From Paractinoplanes deccanensis (GTDB lineage: Bacteria; Actinomycetota; Actinomycetes; Mycobacteriales; Micromonosporaceae): a stretch of 64,000 bases of DNA. Every line of letters starts with the position of its first letter. Positions within the stretch are counted from its first letter, which is position 1. Where the stretch lies: NCBI RefSeq assembly GCF_016862115.1, contig NZ_BOMI01000148.1, positions 1 to 64,000 on the forward strand, written 5' to 3'. Made by a program: the position numbers and the translations under genes. The notes under the pieces are model-generated. The model was given only the letters and a program-made list of their open reading frames with translations. It made no database searches and was not told the origin of the DNA. Shown one piece after another: positions 7,756 through 16,191 of this stretch.

Positions 7756-9720
7756 TCAGTCGTCGGCCGGCTTGCGCTGGGCGGGGATCTCGTCCGGCGG
7801 GCGCTCCATGCTCATGACGGTCATCTCCCGCTTCTCGGGCTCGCCGGTGCGAGGCGGGGGCGGAACCAGGCGGCCGGTCGGGTCGTCGGAGATGTCCGGT
7901 TGCTCCGCGTCCACGATGGAGACCGGCGCCAGGAGCTCCGGGCGGATGATCTCGGTGCGCTCACCCGGCGCCTCCACCGAGCCGGGACGGAGGTACTGCG
8001 TCTGCTCGGGATCCGGCTTCGGCGCCCGGATCACCTGAGTCTCGTCGCCGCCCACATCACCGGTGGCGGCGCCATTGCCAAGGTGACCGCCGTCGGTCGC
8101 GGCCGGCTCGCCCACCTTGATCGCCTGCGTCCGGTCCGCATCGGTCGCGCCGAGAGCGCGGGTGGCGTCGGGGTCGGCGGCGGTGAGCGAATGGGTCGCG
8201 TCCGGATCGGAGGTCGCCGTGTCCGGGGTTGGGGTGGCGGTGAGGGAGTGGGTAGTTTCCTCGCCGGCCGGCTTGGTGGCGGCGGAGTCCGTGGTTTCTT
8301 CGCCGGCACGGGTGAGGGCGTTCGTGGTCTCCTCGTCGGCCGCGGTGGTGGTGAGGGAGTGTGTGGTCTCCTCGCCTACCCGCGTGGGGAGAGAGTGCGT
8401 GGTCTCCTCGCCGGGCGGGGTGGTGCTGGGGCTGGTCGGCTCGGTGGCCGGCAGCTTGATCGCGCGGGTCTGGTCGGGGTCGGGCTCGGCCGGGGAGTCG
8501 GTGGGCTCGGGCTCCGGGTGGCCGTTGTCCACGGCGGCGACGGTGGCTGCCTCGTCCGAGGAGACGATCACCGCGGTGGGGTGCGGGCCGGGATCGACCA
8601 GCCGGGAGAGGGCCGATTCGAGGTCGCGCTCGCCGGAGGCGGGAGATGTCTCCACCGGCTCGACGTGCAGCGGCTTGGCGGGCGGCGCGGGGTGAGCAAC
8701 GGTCGGCTCGTCGTCGGCGGCCACTGCCGATGTGGTGGCGAGGGCCGGTTCGCCGTCTGTCGCCGTCGCGGTGGCAACCGTGGGCTCGTCGCTCGCCGGA
8801 GCGTCGCCGTCGGTGGCCGGTTCGAGCCCGGCCGTGCCCCGCTCGTCACTCGCCGAGGCGGAACCGGCGCCGGACGCGGAGGCAGAGGCAGGACTGGCGG
8901 CGGTGGGCTCGTCGCCGGCAGAGGCGGGACCGGCGGCGGTGGCGGGACCGGTGGCGGGACCGGGGGCGGTGGCGGGACCGGGGGCGGTGGCGGGACCGGC
9001 GGCGGTGGCGGGACCGGGGGCGGTGGCGGAACTGGCGGCGGAGGCGGGACTGGCGGCGGTGGGCTCGTCGGTCGCCGTGGCCGGGTGGGCCGGGGCGACG
9101 ACGATGGTCGGGTCGTCGGACGGATGCGGCGGGACCACGGCCGTCGTGTCGTCGGTTGTGGTGGGCAGGCGGATGGCGATCGTCGGGTCGCTGTCGGACC
9201 TGGTGAACGGCGTGCCGCTCTGGGGGATCACGGTCGTCTGGAGGACGGCGGCCGGAGTTCCCGGCGCGGGCGCGGCGCCGCGGGCGCGGCCGATCTGGCC
9301 GATCAGGGGGAGCACCGGCGGCTCGTAGCGTTCCCAGCGGCGGGCGCTCAACGCCGTACAGATCAAGGGAAGGGCGACCATCGCCGCCAGGCCGTAGCCC
9401 GGTCTGCTCAGGTCGAAGCCGTCCTTCGTCACGTTCTCGGGCCACAGGCCGGCGTACGCGTCCGGCGCGGCCAGGGCCCAGATCGAGACGCCCAGGAAGG
9501 CGAGGCCGGCCAGGAACGGGCCGAGCGGCGAGATGGGCGCGAACAGCAGGATCGCGAGGGCCGCGCCGGAGAGCAGGAGCAGGGAGAGGCCGCCGAGCGA
9601 CTCCACGGCGAAGTCGTCGCGCCCGCGGGTGGTCAGGTCCTGGGTCAAGCCCGCGCCGGCGAGGATCCAGACCGCGGGGGCCAGGACGAGGGCGTACAAG
9701 ATCGACCTGAGGTGGCGCAA
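7756..9720 (-). CDS. Four-TM membrane protein with long disordered Thr-rich tail
   Basis: The 654-residue product has four hydrophobic segments near the N-terminus (about 7-26, 42-62, 66-88 and 110-128). About 500 residues of Pro/Ala/Thr/Asp/Glu-rich cytoplasmic tail follow. The tail holds many copies of an acidic-Thr-x-x-aliphatic pattern: DPTIAIR, DQTRAIK, EETTHSL (several), DATRALG, DRTQAIK, DETQVIR, EQTQYLR, ERTEIIR. Thr with an aliphatic residue at +3 fits the phosphothreonine peptide bound by FHA domains, so the tail may be a Ser/Thr-kinase scaffold (inference). A Pro/Ala section at residues about 220-290 comes from a DNA minisatellite (8930-9060). No family is recognised. Confidence 0.8.
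   Translation of the reverse strand: MRHLRSILYALVLAPAVWILAGAGLTQDLTTRGRDDFAVESLGGLSLLLLSGAALAILLFAPISPLGPFLAGLAFLGVSIWALAAPDAYAGLWPENVTKDGFDLSRPGYGLAAMVALPLICTALSARRWERYEPPVLPLIGQIGRARGAAPAPGTPAAVLQTTVIPQSGTPFTRSDSDPTIAIRLPTTTDDTTAVVPPHPSDDPTIVVAPAHPATATDEPTAASPASAASSATAPGPATAAGPATAPGPATAPGPATGPATAAGPASAGDEPTAASPASASASGAGSASASDERGTAGLEPATDGDAPASDEPTVATATATDGEPALATTSAVAADDEPTVAHPAPPAKPLHVEPVETSPASGERDLESALSRLVDPGPHPTAVIVSSDEAATVAAVDNGHPEPEPTDSPAEPDPDQTRAIKLPATEPTSPSTTPPGEETTHSLPTRVGEETTHSLTTTAADEETTNALTRAGEETTDSAATKPAGEETTHSLTATPTPDTATSDPDATHSLTAADPDATRALGATDADRTQAIKVGEPAATDGGHLGNGAATGDVGGDETQVIRAPKPDPEQTQYLRPGSVEAPGERTEIIRPELLAPVSIVDAEQPDISDDPTGRLVPPPPRTGEPEKREMTVMSMERPPDEIPAQRKPADD
8930..9060. 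repeat. In-gene minisatellite (GGACCGGNGGCGGTGGC type)
   Basis: GGGACCGGGGGCGGTGGC-like 18-bp units recur about seven times inside the minus-strand membrane-protein gene. They encode alternating Ala-Thr-Gly-Pro-Ala stretches and keep the frame, so the repeats lengthen the disordered tail without breaking it. Confidence 0.75.
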
Positions 9721-9791
9721 AGCTGTCTCCCACGATTTTGCGGCTGCTCAGGCACCGTACCGTCGCCGGGCAAGGGCGGAGAAGGACGACG

Positions 9792-9797
9792 TAACGT
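9792..9797 (+). promoter_or_regulatory. -10 element, probable leaderless start
   Basis: TAACGT ends 7 nt before ATG 9805. No Shine-Dalgarno is visible in between. Confidence 0.5.
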
Positions 9798-9804
9798 ACG
9801 CCGC

Positions 9805-10326
9805 ATGAGCGAGCAGCCGAGCGGACGGCCGACGTCCTATTCGCGGGTCACGCTGAGCCGGATCATGACCGCGGTGGACGTCAATCTCTACGGCACCGTG
9901 CACGGCGGCGTGCTGATGAAGTTCGTCGACGACGTCGCCGGTGCGGCCGCGGCCCGGCACAGCGGGGGCACCGCCGTGACCGCCGCGATCGACGAGATCG
10001 TGTTCCTGGAGCCGGTGCGCGTCGGTGATCTCGTGCACGCGTACGCGCAGGTGAACTGGACCGGCACCAGCTCGATGGAGGTCGGCGTCAAGCTGGTCGC
10101 CGAGCGCTGGGACGTGGTCAGCCCGGAACCGCTCACCGTCGCCACCGCGTACCTGGTGTTCGTGGCCGTGGATGTGGCCGGACACCCCCGGAACGTCCCT
10201 CCGGTGTTGCCCGAGCACATGGACGACGAGCGCCGTTTCCGCGAGGCTCTGATCAGGCGTGAGCACCGGCTGGCCCGGCGGTCCGCGATTCAGCGGGCAC
10301 GCGCCGAGGCGAACGTGGCTGAATGA
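9805..10326 (+). CDS. Acyl-CoA thioesterase, hotdog fold
   Basis: A 173-residue cytosolic protein of the YciA/BACH-type acyl-CoA hydrolases, which release free fatty acid and CoA. The hotdog core spans about residues 10-125. It has NLYGTVHGGVLMKFVDDVAG, where the Asp and the Gly-rich turn form the active site, then the EIVFLEPVRVGDLVHAYAQV strand pair. The C-terminal 40 residues are helical and basic. The next gene, an acetoacetyl-CoA synthetase, starts 16 bp downstream but has its own -10-like element. Together they suggest control of acyl/acetoacetyl-CoA pools. Chain-length preference cannot be judged. Confidence 0.9.
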   Translation: MSEQPSGRPTSYSRVTLSRIMTAVDVNLYGTVHGGVLMKFVDDVAGAAAARHSGGTAVTAAIDEIVFLEPVRVGDLVHAYAQVNWTGTSSMEVGVKLVAERWDVVSPEPLTVATAYLVFVAVDVAGHPRNVPPVLPEHMDDERRFREALIRREHRLARRSAIQRARAEANVAE

Positions 10327-10330
10327 ACGT

Positions 10331-10336
10331 TAAGGT
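10331..10336 (+). promoter_or_regulatory. -10 element, probable leaderless start
   Basis: TAAGGT ends exactly 6 nt before ATG 10343, within the short gap behind the thioesterase gene. Confidence 0.5.
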
Positions 10337-10342
10337 GGGCGC

Positions 10343-12256
10343 ATGACGGGCACAGTGCTGTGGGAGCCACCGGCCGACATCCGCGAGACGTCGCGGATCG
10401 GCCACTACATGTCGTGGCTGGGCCGGCCCGGCGAGGACTACGCGTCGCTGTGGCAGTGGTCCGTCGACGACCTGCCCGGCTTCTGGCGGTCGATCTGGGA
10501 CTACTTCGAGGTCGTCGCGCACGACCAGCCCACCGCGGTGCTCGCCGACGCGGCCATGCCGGGCGCGCAGTGGTTCCCCGGCGCCACACTCAACTACGCC
10601 GAGAACGTGCTCCGCATGCCGGGCGTCGGCGACGACGAGCCGGTCGTCATCTCGTACAGCCAGAGCCGTGAGCGCTCCCAACTGACCGCGCGTGAGCTGC
10701 GCGACGAGGTCCGCCGGGTCCGTGCCGGGCTGAAGGCCCGCGGTGTCGGCAAGGGTGACCGGGTCGCGGCCTATGCCCCCAACATCCCCGAGACGTACGT
10801 GGTGATGCTGGCCACCGCCAGCCTCGGCGCGATCTTCTCGTCGTGCGCGCCGGAGTTCGGGGTGCGCAGCGTGATCGACCGCTGGCAGCAGATCGAGCCC
10901 AAGGTGCTCGTCGCGGTCGACGGATATCGGTACGGCGACAAGGCCGTCGATCGCCGCGAGGAGGTCGCCGCGATCGTCGAGGCGCTGCCGTCGATCGAGC
11001 ATGTGGTGACGATCGGTTACCTGCACGGCGGCGGCGACTACGACTCGCTGCGGCGGGACGAGCCGATGGCGTACGAGCACGTGCCCTTCGATCACCCGCT
11101 GTACGTGCTCTACAGCTCGGGCACGACCGGCCTGCCCAAGCCGATCGTCCACGGCCACGGCGGCATCCTGCTGGAGCACCTCAAGATGCTGGCCCTGCAC
11201 CACGATCTCGGGCCGGGCGACCGCTTCTTCTGGTTCACCACCACCGGCTGGATGATGTGGAACTTCCTGGTCAGCGGCCCGGCGGTGGGCGCGGCCATCG
11301 TGCTGTTCGACGGCAACCCGGCCCATCCGGGCATGTCGGCCCTGTGGGACCTGGTCGACGAGGCCGGCATCACCTACTTCGGCACGTCGGCGCCGTTCCT
11401 GATGGCCTGCCGCAAGGCCGGGCTGACCCCGCGCAAGCGGCTCAAGGGCCTCGGCTCGACCGGCGCGCCGCTGCCGCCCGAGGGCTTCGACTGGGTCTAC
11501 GAGGCGGTCGGCTCGGAGCTGCAACTTCAGTCGCTCTCCGGCGGCACGGACGTGTGCACCGGGTTCGTCGGCTCGGTACCGCTGCTGCCGGTCACCGCGG
11601 GCAAGATCGCCTGCCGCGCCCTGGGTGCCAAGGTCGAGGCGTACGACCCGGCGGGCCACCCGGTGATCGACGAGCTGGGCGAGCTGGTGATCACCGCGCC
11701 GATGCCGAGCATGCCGGTGGGCTTCTGGAACGACCCGGACGGCAAGCGCTACCGCGAGGCGTACTTCGACCACTTCCCGGGCGTCTGGCGGCACGGCGAC
11801 TGGATCACCATCGGCGCCGACGGCACCTGCGTGATCACCGGGCGCTCCGACGCGACGCTCAACCGCGGCGGCGTACGCCTGGGCACCGCCGAGTTCTACT
11901 CGGTCGTCGAGAGCCTGCCGGAGATCGCCGACTCGGTCGTCGTCCACCTCGAACAGGCCGGCAACCCCAACGGCGAGCTGCTGCTCTTCGTCGTCCTGGC
12001 CGAGGGCTTCACCCTCGACGACACCCTGCGCAAGCGGATCGCGTCCGAGCTGCGTGCGGCGCTCTCGCCCCGGCACGTTCCCGACGAGATCCATGCCGTA
12101 CGGGCGGTGCCCCGCACCCTGTCGTCGAAGAAGCTCGAGGTGCCGGTGAAGCGCATCCTCACCGGCACCCCTGTCGAGTCGGCGGCGGCCGCCGGCGCGC
12201 TGGCCAACCCGTCGTCGCTGCTCGAGTTCGCGGAGCACTTCAGAGCACGAGGGTGA
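10343..12256 (+). CDS. Acetoacetyl-CoA synthetase
   Basis: A 637-residue adenylate-forming ligase that activates acetoacetate (or related short 3-oxo acids) with ATP and CoA. The N-terminal cap (residues 1-70) has the typical HYMSWL and FWRSIWDYF segments. The AMP-binding core includes LYSSGTTGLPKPIVHGHGG (about 257-275), the substrate segment FTTTGWMMWNFLVSG and the SGGTDVCTGF motif. The C-terminal domain contains WRHGDWITI, the hinge and the catalytic lysine in SSKKLEVPVK. Length and motifs match acetoacetate-CoA ligases better than acetyl-CoA synthetases. The 3' end overlaps the convergent TIGR03089 gene by 17 bp. Confidence 0.94.
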   Translation: MTGTVLWEPPADIRETSRIGHYMSWLGRPGEDYASLWQWSVDDLPGFWRSIWDYFEVVAHDQPTAVLADAAMPGAQWFPGATLNYAENVLRMPGVGDDEPVVISYSQSRERSQLTARELRDEVRRVRAGLKARGVGKGDRVAAYAPNIPETYVVMLATASLGAIFSSCAPEFGVRSVIDRWQQIEPKVLVAVDGYRYGDKAVDRREEVAAIVEALPSIEHVVTIGYLHGGGDYDSLRRDEPMAYEHVPFDHPLYVLYSSGTTGLPKPIVHGHGGILLEHLKMLALHHDLGPGDRFFWFTTTGWMMWNFLVSGPAVGAAIVLFDGNPAHPGMSALWDLVDEAGITYFGTSAPFLMACRKAGLTPRKRLKGLGSTGAPLPPEGFDWVYEAVGSELQLQSLSGGTDVCTGFVGSVPLLPVTAGKIACRALGAKVEAYDPAGHPVIDELGELVITAPMPSMPVGFWNDPDGKRYREAYFDHFPGVWRHGDWITIGADGTCVITGRSDATLNRGGVRLGTAEFYSVVESLPEIADSVVVHLEQAGNPNGELLLFVVLAEGFTLDDTLRKRIASELRAALSPRHVPDEIHAVRAVPRTLSSKKLEVPVKRILTGTPVESAAAAGALANPSSLLEFAEHFRARG

Positions 12257-12929
12257 CCTTCTCGGTCTCGGCGCGGGCGGCCACCTTTGCCGCGTCCAGA
12301 TTGGCGCAGAGCACGATGGACGCGCCGGCCACCAAAGGCGCGAGCAGCCACTCGACCGGGTCGGGGTGGGCGTTCGCGTCGATCAGCACGCGGGCGCCGG
12401 CCGGGATGCCCCGGTTCGCCGCCTCGGTGAGGACCTCACGATGCGTACGGCCGTCGAGCGCCTTGTCGTCGGGAGCGACCGGCTGCCCGGCGAAATAGTC
12501 GCCGTGCTGGCGCACTTCGAGCACATAGTCGGCGAAGCCCGCCGGAAGCTCGCGTAAAGGCATCGCGAACGGGAGCAGGCCCGTGGCGTACCGGTCTGGT
12601 GCTTTTGTCGTGGTGGTCTTTTCCGGCGTGGTCAACACGACATCCGCGGACTCTGTGTCCCCGGTCTCGGCCGCCACGCCCGCGGACCAGACGCCGAGCA
12701 GGATCGCGGCCGTCTGCCAATGGGGCGGCAGTTGCACGGCCGCGGTGTCGCCATTGCCCAGACCGAGGCCGTCGACCAGCAGATTTGCCGTCTTCGACAC
12801 CCAATTGCCCAGGGTCGTGCCGGACAATTCGGTGCGGTCACCACTGGCGTCGTCATAGAAGGTCAGCAGCGGAGAAGCCGGGTCATTCCGGACGGCCGCG
12901 GCGAAGACCTGGGGAATCGTGGGTTGCAC
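12240..12929 (-). CDS. TIGR03089 family protein (AMP-ligase N-domain-like)
   Basis: This 229-residue protein matches the actinobacterial TIGR03089 family: a short relative of the N-terminal half of AMP-forming ligases without the ATP-binding Gly/Ser/Thr loop or C-terminal domain. Recognisable stretches are PLLTFYDDASGDRTELSG, NWVSKTANLLVDGLGLGNGD and PPHWQTAAILLGVWSAG. The GTG at 12929 is preferred because the family begins with TIPQVFAAAVR and because a TATCGT hexamer lies 7 nt upstream. A longer frame to 13022 adds residues not typical of the family. Function is unknown; catalysis seems unlikely. It converges on the acetoacetyl-CoA synthetase gene and diverges from the glycosyltransferase gene. 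Confidence 0.85.
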   Translation of the reverse strand: MQPTIPQVFAAAVRNDPASPLLTFYDDASGDRTELSGTTLGNWVSKTANLLVDGLGLGNGDTAAVQLPPHWQTAAILLGVWSAGVAAETGDTESADVVLTTPEKTTTTKAPDRYATGLLPFAMPLRELPAGFADYVLEVRQHGDYFAGQPVAPDDKALDGRTHREVLTEAANRGIPAGARVLIDANAHPDPVEWLLAPLVAGASIVLCANLDAAKVAARAETEKVTLVL

Positions 12930-12936
12930 TTCGACC

Positions 12937-12942
12937 ACGATA
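12937..12942 (-). promoter_or_regulatory. -10 element, probable leaderless start
   Basis: On the minus strand TATCGT ends 7 nt before the GTG at 12929. Confidence 0.4.
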
Positions 12943-13089
12943 GTGTCGTGACTTTGGGTAATCGATCCTGGACGCGCGATGAGTTCGCCGAAACGCCGGA
13001 AACAAGGCGGTGTCGCCGTCACATGCGCGATGCATTCCGGGCGTAGGCTTGCCAGTGGTCTGAATTACAACCTCTTTGGGAGTTGCCTC

Positions 13090-14241
13090 GTGACCGCCGG
13101 TCGCCCCCCGCGAGTGCTCGTCGACGCCACCAGCGTCCCCGCTGACCGAGGAGGCGTCGGCAGATACGTCGACGGCCTGCTCGGTGCCCTCGGGCGGATG
13201 GACCCCGAGCGGGTCGATCTGGCCGTCGTGGCCCAGCGCTCGGATGCGGAGCGTTACAGCCGCATGCTCGACGACAAGGCCGAGGTCATCGCCGGTCCGG
13301 CCGCCGTCGCCCACCGGCCCGCCCGCCTCGCCTGGGAGCAGACGGGGTTGCCGCTCCTCGCCCAGCAGGTCGGCGCCCAGGTGCTGCACTCGCCGTTCTA
13401 CACGTGCCCGCTGCGCGCGGGCTGCCCCGTCACGGTGACCGTGCACGACGCCACGTTCTTCACCGAGCCGGAGCACTACGACAACACCAAGCGGACCTTC
13501 TTCCGCAGCGCCATCAAGACGTCGCTGCGCCGGGCCGCCCGCGTGATCGTGCCGAGCAAGGCCACCCGCGACGAGCTGATCCGTCTCCTCGACGCCGACC
13601 CGACCCGCATCGACGTCGCCTACCACGGCGTCGACCAGGCCGCGTTCCACGCGCCCACCGAGGAGGAGAAGGCGCGCGTCCGGGCCCGGCTCGGCCTCAC
13701 CGACTCCGGATACGTCGCGTTCCTCGGCGCCAAGGAGCCCCGCAAGAACGTGCCCAACCTGATCCGCGGCTGGGCCCGCGCGGTCGCCGACTGGCCCCAC
13801 CCGCCCGCGCTGGTGCTCGCCGGCGGACAGGGCCACGACGACGAGATCGACCGCGCGGTGGCCGAGGTGCCGTCCCACCTGCGCCTGCTCCGCCCCGGCT
13901 ATCTGCGGTACGCGGACCTGCCCGGCTTCCTCGGCGGCGCGCTGGTCGCCTGCTACCCGTCGTTCGGCGAGGGCTTCGGGCTGCCGATCCTCGAGGCGAT
14001 GGCGTGCGCCACGCCCGTGCTCACCACCCCGCGGCTGTCCCTGCCCGAGGTCGGCGGCGACGCGGTGGCGTACACAACGGAGGATCCCGACCGCATCGCG
14101 TCGGACCTCGCCGACCTGCTCCACGACGAGCCGAGGCGGTTGACGCTCGCCAAGGCCGGCTTCGACCGCGCCAAGGAGTTCACGTGGCAGTCCAGCGCTG
14201 AAGTGCACGTCACAACCTGGAAACGAGTAGCGGCCCTCTGA
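13090..14241 (+). CDS. GT4-type glycosyltransferase
   Basis: A 383-residue GT-B fold enzyme that transfers a sugar from a nucleotide donor. The N-terminal domain begins RVLVDATSVPADRGGVGRYV. The C-terminal donor domain has FLGAKEPRKNVPNLI, then GLPILEAMACATPV with the preceding Glu-Gly-Phe-Gly (EGFGLP), the E-x7-E nucleotide-sugar site of GT4. GTG 13090 is chosen because GGGAG lies 7 nt upstream and homologous enzymes start here; the frame runs on to 12979 without support. The GDP-mannose-making gene follows after 18 bp, so a mannosyltransferase role is plausible but unproved. No membrane segment is seen. Confidence 0.9.
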   Translation: MTAGRPPRVLVDATSVPADRGGVGRYVDGLLGALGRMDPERVDLAVVAQRSDAERYSRMLDDKAEVIAGPAAVAHRPARLAWEQTGLPLLAQQVGAQVLHSPFYTCPLRAGCPVTVTVHDATFFTEPEHYDNTKRTFFRSAIKTSLRRAARVIVPSKATRDELIRLLDADPTRIDVAYHGVDQAAFHAPTEEEKARVRARLGLTDSGYVAFLGAKEPRKNVPNLIRGWARAVADWPHPPALVLAGGQGHDDEIDRAVAEVPSHLRLLRPGYLRYADLPGFLGGALVACYPSFGEGFGLPILEAMACATPVLTTPRLSLPEVGGDAVAYTTEDPDRIASDLADLLHDEPRRLTLAKAGFDRAKEFTWQSSAEVHVTTWKRVAAL

Positions 14242-14245
14242 CCTT

Positions 14246-14251
14246 TACACT
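14246..14251 (+). promoter_or_regulatory. -10 element, probable leaderless start
   Basis: TACACT ends 8 nt before ATG 14260, in the short gap behind the glycosyltransferase gene. Confidence 0.4.
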
Positions 14252-14259
14252 CTGTGCAC

Positions 14260-15381
14260 ATGAGCGATCAACTCGGTGGACTCTACGGTGTCGTGCTGGC
14301 CGGCGGCACGGGCACTCGCCTCTGGCCGCTGTCCCGGGCGGGTCACCCGAAGTTCCTGCACCCGCTGACCGGCACTGACGCCTCGCTGCTCCAGGCGACC
14401 GTCCAGCGTCTCGACCTGCTCGCGCCGCTCGACCGCATCTTCGTGGTCACCGGCGTGGCCCACGCGGCGGCGGTGTCCCGCCAACTCGACACCATCCCCG
14501 ACACCAACGTGCTCGTCGAGCCCTCCCCTCGCGACTCCTGCGCCGCGATCGCCCTGGCCGCGGCCGTGATCGCCCGCCGCGACCCGCACGCGATCATGGG
14601 CTCCTTCGCCTCGGACCACCTGATCGCCGACAAGGAGCGCTTCACCGAGGTCATCCGCAAGGCGATGGCCGGCGCCCAGCAGGGCCTGCTGATGACGCTG
14701 GGCATCACGCCCACCCGCCCCGAGACCGGCTACGGCTACCTCCAGTGCGGCGGCGCGATCGGCGACGGCCCGGTCCTGGCCGTCGAGGAGTTCAAGGAGA
14801 AGCCGTCGTACGACGTGGCCGAAAGCTACGTGAAATCGGGCAACTACCTGTGGAACGCCGGCATGTTCGTCTGGCGCGTCGACGCGTTCCTGGCCGAGCT
14901 CTCCCGCCAGCAGCCGCAACTGGCAGCGGGCGTCTCCCGCATCGCGGCGGCGTGGGACGCCCCCGAGCGCGAAGAGGTCCTCGGCGAGGTGTGGCCGACC
15001 CTGCCGCGCATCTCCGTCGACTACGCGGTGATGGAGGGCGCGGCCACGGTCGGCCGCGTCGGCACGGTCCCCGGCGACTTCGGCTGGAACGACGTCGGCG
15101 ACTTCCACACGCTGGGCGAGGTGCTGACGGCTGACCCGTCGGGCAACGTGGTGGTCGGCCAGGCGGTCGAGTCGGGCCCCAAGGCGGGCGTCCTGCTGCG
15201 CGACACCGAGGGCCTGGTGGTGGTCCCGACCCAGGGCCGCCTGGTGGCAGCCATGGGCGTCCGCGACCTGATCATCGTGGACACTCCCGACGCCGTGCTG
15301 GTGTGCCCCCGCGAGCGCGCCCAGGAGGTCAAGCACCTGGTCGACGAGCTGAAAGAACTGGGCGAGCACGACTACGTCTGA
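14260..15381 (+). CDS. manC: Mannose-1-phosphate guanylyltransferase
   Basis: The 373-residue enzyme makes GDP-mannose from mannose 1-phosphate and GTP, the donor for mannosylation and envelope glycans. The nucleotidyltransferase signature is near the start (VVLAGGTGTRLWPLSRAGHPK, residues about 10-30). It is followed by EPSPRDSCAAIALAAAV, the FASDHLIADKERF region with the metal-binding Asp, FKEKP and NAGMFVWR. The C-terminus carries a short beta-helix. It lacks the C-terminal isomerase domain of bifunctional ManC/AlgA enzymes. ATG 14260 is used; a GTG 6 bp earlier is possible. With manA and manB further on it completes the GDP-mannose pathway. Confidence 0.93.
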   Translation: MSDQLGGLYGVVLAGGTGTRLWPLSRAGHPKFLHPLTGTDASLLQATVQRLDLLAPLDRIFVVTGVAHAAAVSRQLDTIPDTNVLVEPSPRDSCAAIALAAAVIARRDPHAIMGSFASDHLIADKERFTEVIRKAMAGAQQGLLMTLGITPTRPETGYGYLQCGGAIGDGPVLAVEEFKEKPSYDVAESYVKSGNYLWNAGMFVWRVDAFLAELSRQQPQLAAGVSRIAAAWDAPEREEVLGEVWPTLPRISVDYAVMEGAATVGRVGTVPGDFGWNDVGDFHTLGEVLTADPSGNVVVGQAVESGPKAGVLLRDTEGLVVVPTQGRLVAAMGVRDLIIVDTPDAVLVCPRERAQEVKHLVDELKELGEHDYV

Positions 15382-15415
15382 GCCGCGCGGCCGTTCCACC
15401 CGACCGCACTCGACT

Positions 15416-15613
15416 TCACTCGACCAGCGGCCGCACTTTCTTCGGCACTTCTTCGGCCACGAACCGCACAAAACCGGCGAGGTCGTTTTCTCGCTCCAGA
15501 ACCACCTCGGTAGCGCCGGCGGCAGCGAATGAGCGAGTCAGCTCAGCGACGTCGCCGGCCCAGTCGTGCTCTCCGCCCCTGGCGAAGACCACGACCTCCC
15601 GCTTGGCGCGCGG
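15416..15613 (-). pseudogene. C-terminal remnant of a luciferase-like (LLM, F420-type) oxidoreductase
   Basis: On the minus strand, from about 15613 down to a TGA at 15416-15418, one frame reads EVVVFARGGEHDWAGDVAEL, then TRSFAAAGATEVVLERENDL, AGFVRFVAEEVPKKVRPLVE and stop. The A-x-AGATEVVL...D..GFVRFVAEEVRPLV pattern is that of the C-terminus of LLM-class F420/flavin-dependent oxidoreductases. Upstream the sequence turns at once into 23/24-bp repeats that break the frame, and no start codon or N-terminal barrel is present. I read this as a gene whose 5' part was lost or replaced by repeats. The frame is seen directly; the family is recognised from pattern only. Confidence 0.5.
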
Positions 15614-15692
15614 TGCGCTGTCCCGCTTGTCGCGCGGTCTCTGTCCCGCTTGTCGCGCGGTGCGCTGTCCCGCTTGTCGCGCGGTCTCTGTC
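15605..15692. repeat. 23/24-bp tandem repeat, about four copies
   Basis: GCGCGGTGCGCTGTCCCGCT + TGTC (24 bp) alternates with GCGCGGTCTCTGTCCCGCTT + GTC (23 bp). The mixed unit length shifts the frame and separates the LLM remnant from any upstream coding sequence. Confidence 0.85.
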
Positions 15693-15920
15693 TGATGCTC
15701 TCTCAGCGGCGTTCTCTGGCTTTCTCTTTTGCGCGCTCTCGCCCGCGCGCTCCCGCTCGTCCCCTCCTCCCACGCCGATCACCCGTGCGCTTCGGTCGTC
15801 CCTTCTTCCGTGCGCTTCGGTCGCCCCTTCTTCCGTGCGCTCCGGCCGTCCCCCCGCCGCCCCTTCGTCCGCCCTCCTCTCGCGCTGTTCGACCGCGCGC
15901 TTTCTCGCTCGTCCGCCTCT

Positions 15921-16090
15921 CATCCCGCGCGCTCTCTGCCTGCCCCTCCCACGCGCTTCTGGCCGCCCCTCCTCCCGCGCGCTTTCTGCCTGCCCCTCCC
16001 ACGCGCTTCTGGCCGCCCTTCCTCCCGCGCGCTTTCTGCCTGCCCCTCCCACGCGCTTCTGACCGCCCCTCCTCCCGCGCGCTTTCTGCC
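15921..16090. repeat. 50-bp tandem repeat, about 3.3 copies in a C/T-rich tract
   Basis: CCTCCCGCGCGCTTTCTGCC recurs at about 15921, 15971, 16021 and 16071 with near-identical flanks (CTGCCCCTCCCACGCGCTTC). The whole 15.69-16.14 kb tract is strand-biased (C/T-rich). Apart from the remnant at 15416-15613 and the promoter of the next gene, 15382-16191 holds no supported gene. Confidence 0.85.
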
Positions 16091-16179
16091 CTGCCCGCCC
16101 CCCTCCTCCTTTCGCGCTTCTCGCCCCGCGCTCCTCTGACTACGGCGCTGCGGAACATTTCGGGAAAGTCGGACTGCGA

Positions 16180-16185
16180 TAGAGT
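16180..16185 (+). promoter_or_regulatory. -10 element, probable leaderless start
   Basis: TAGAGT ends exactly 6 nt before ATG 16192. AT content rises only in the last 50 bp of the gap, consistent with a promoter here. Confidence 0.5.
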
Positions 16186-16191
16186 GCCCGG

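Noticed and set aside
7900..9804. Long plus-strand frame leading into the thioesterase
   Set aside because: Gly/Arg-rich shadow of the minus-strand membrane protein. The thioesterase family starts at 9805.
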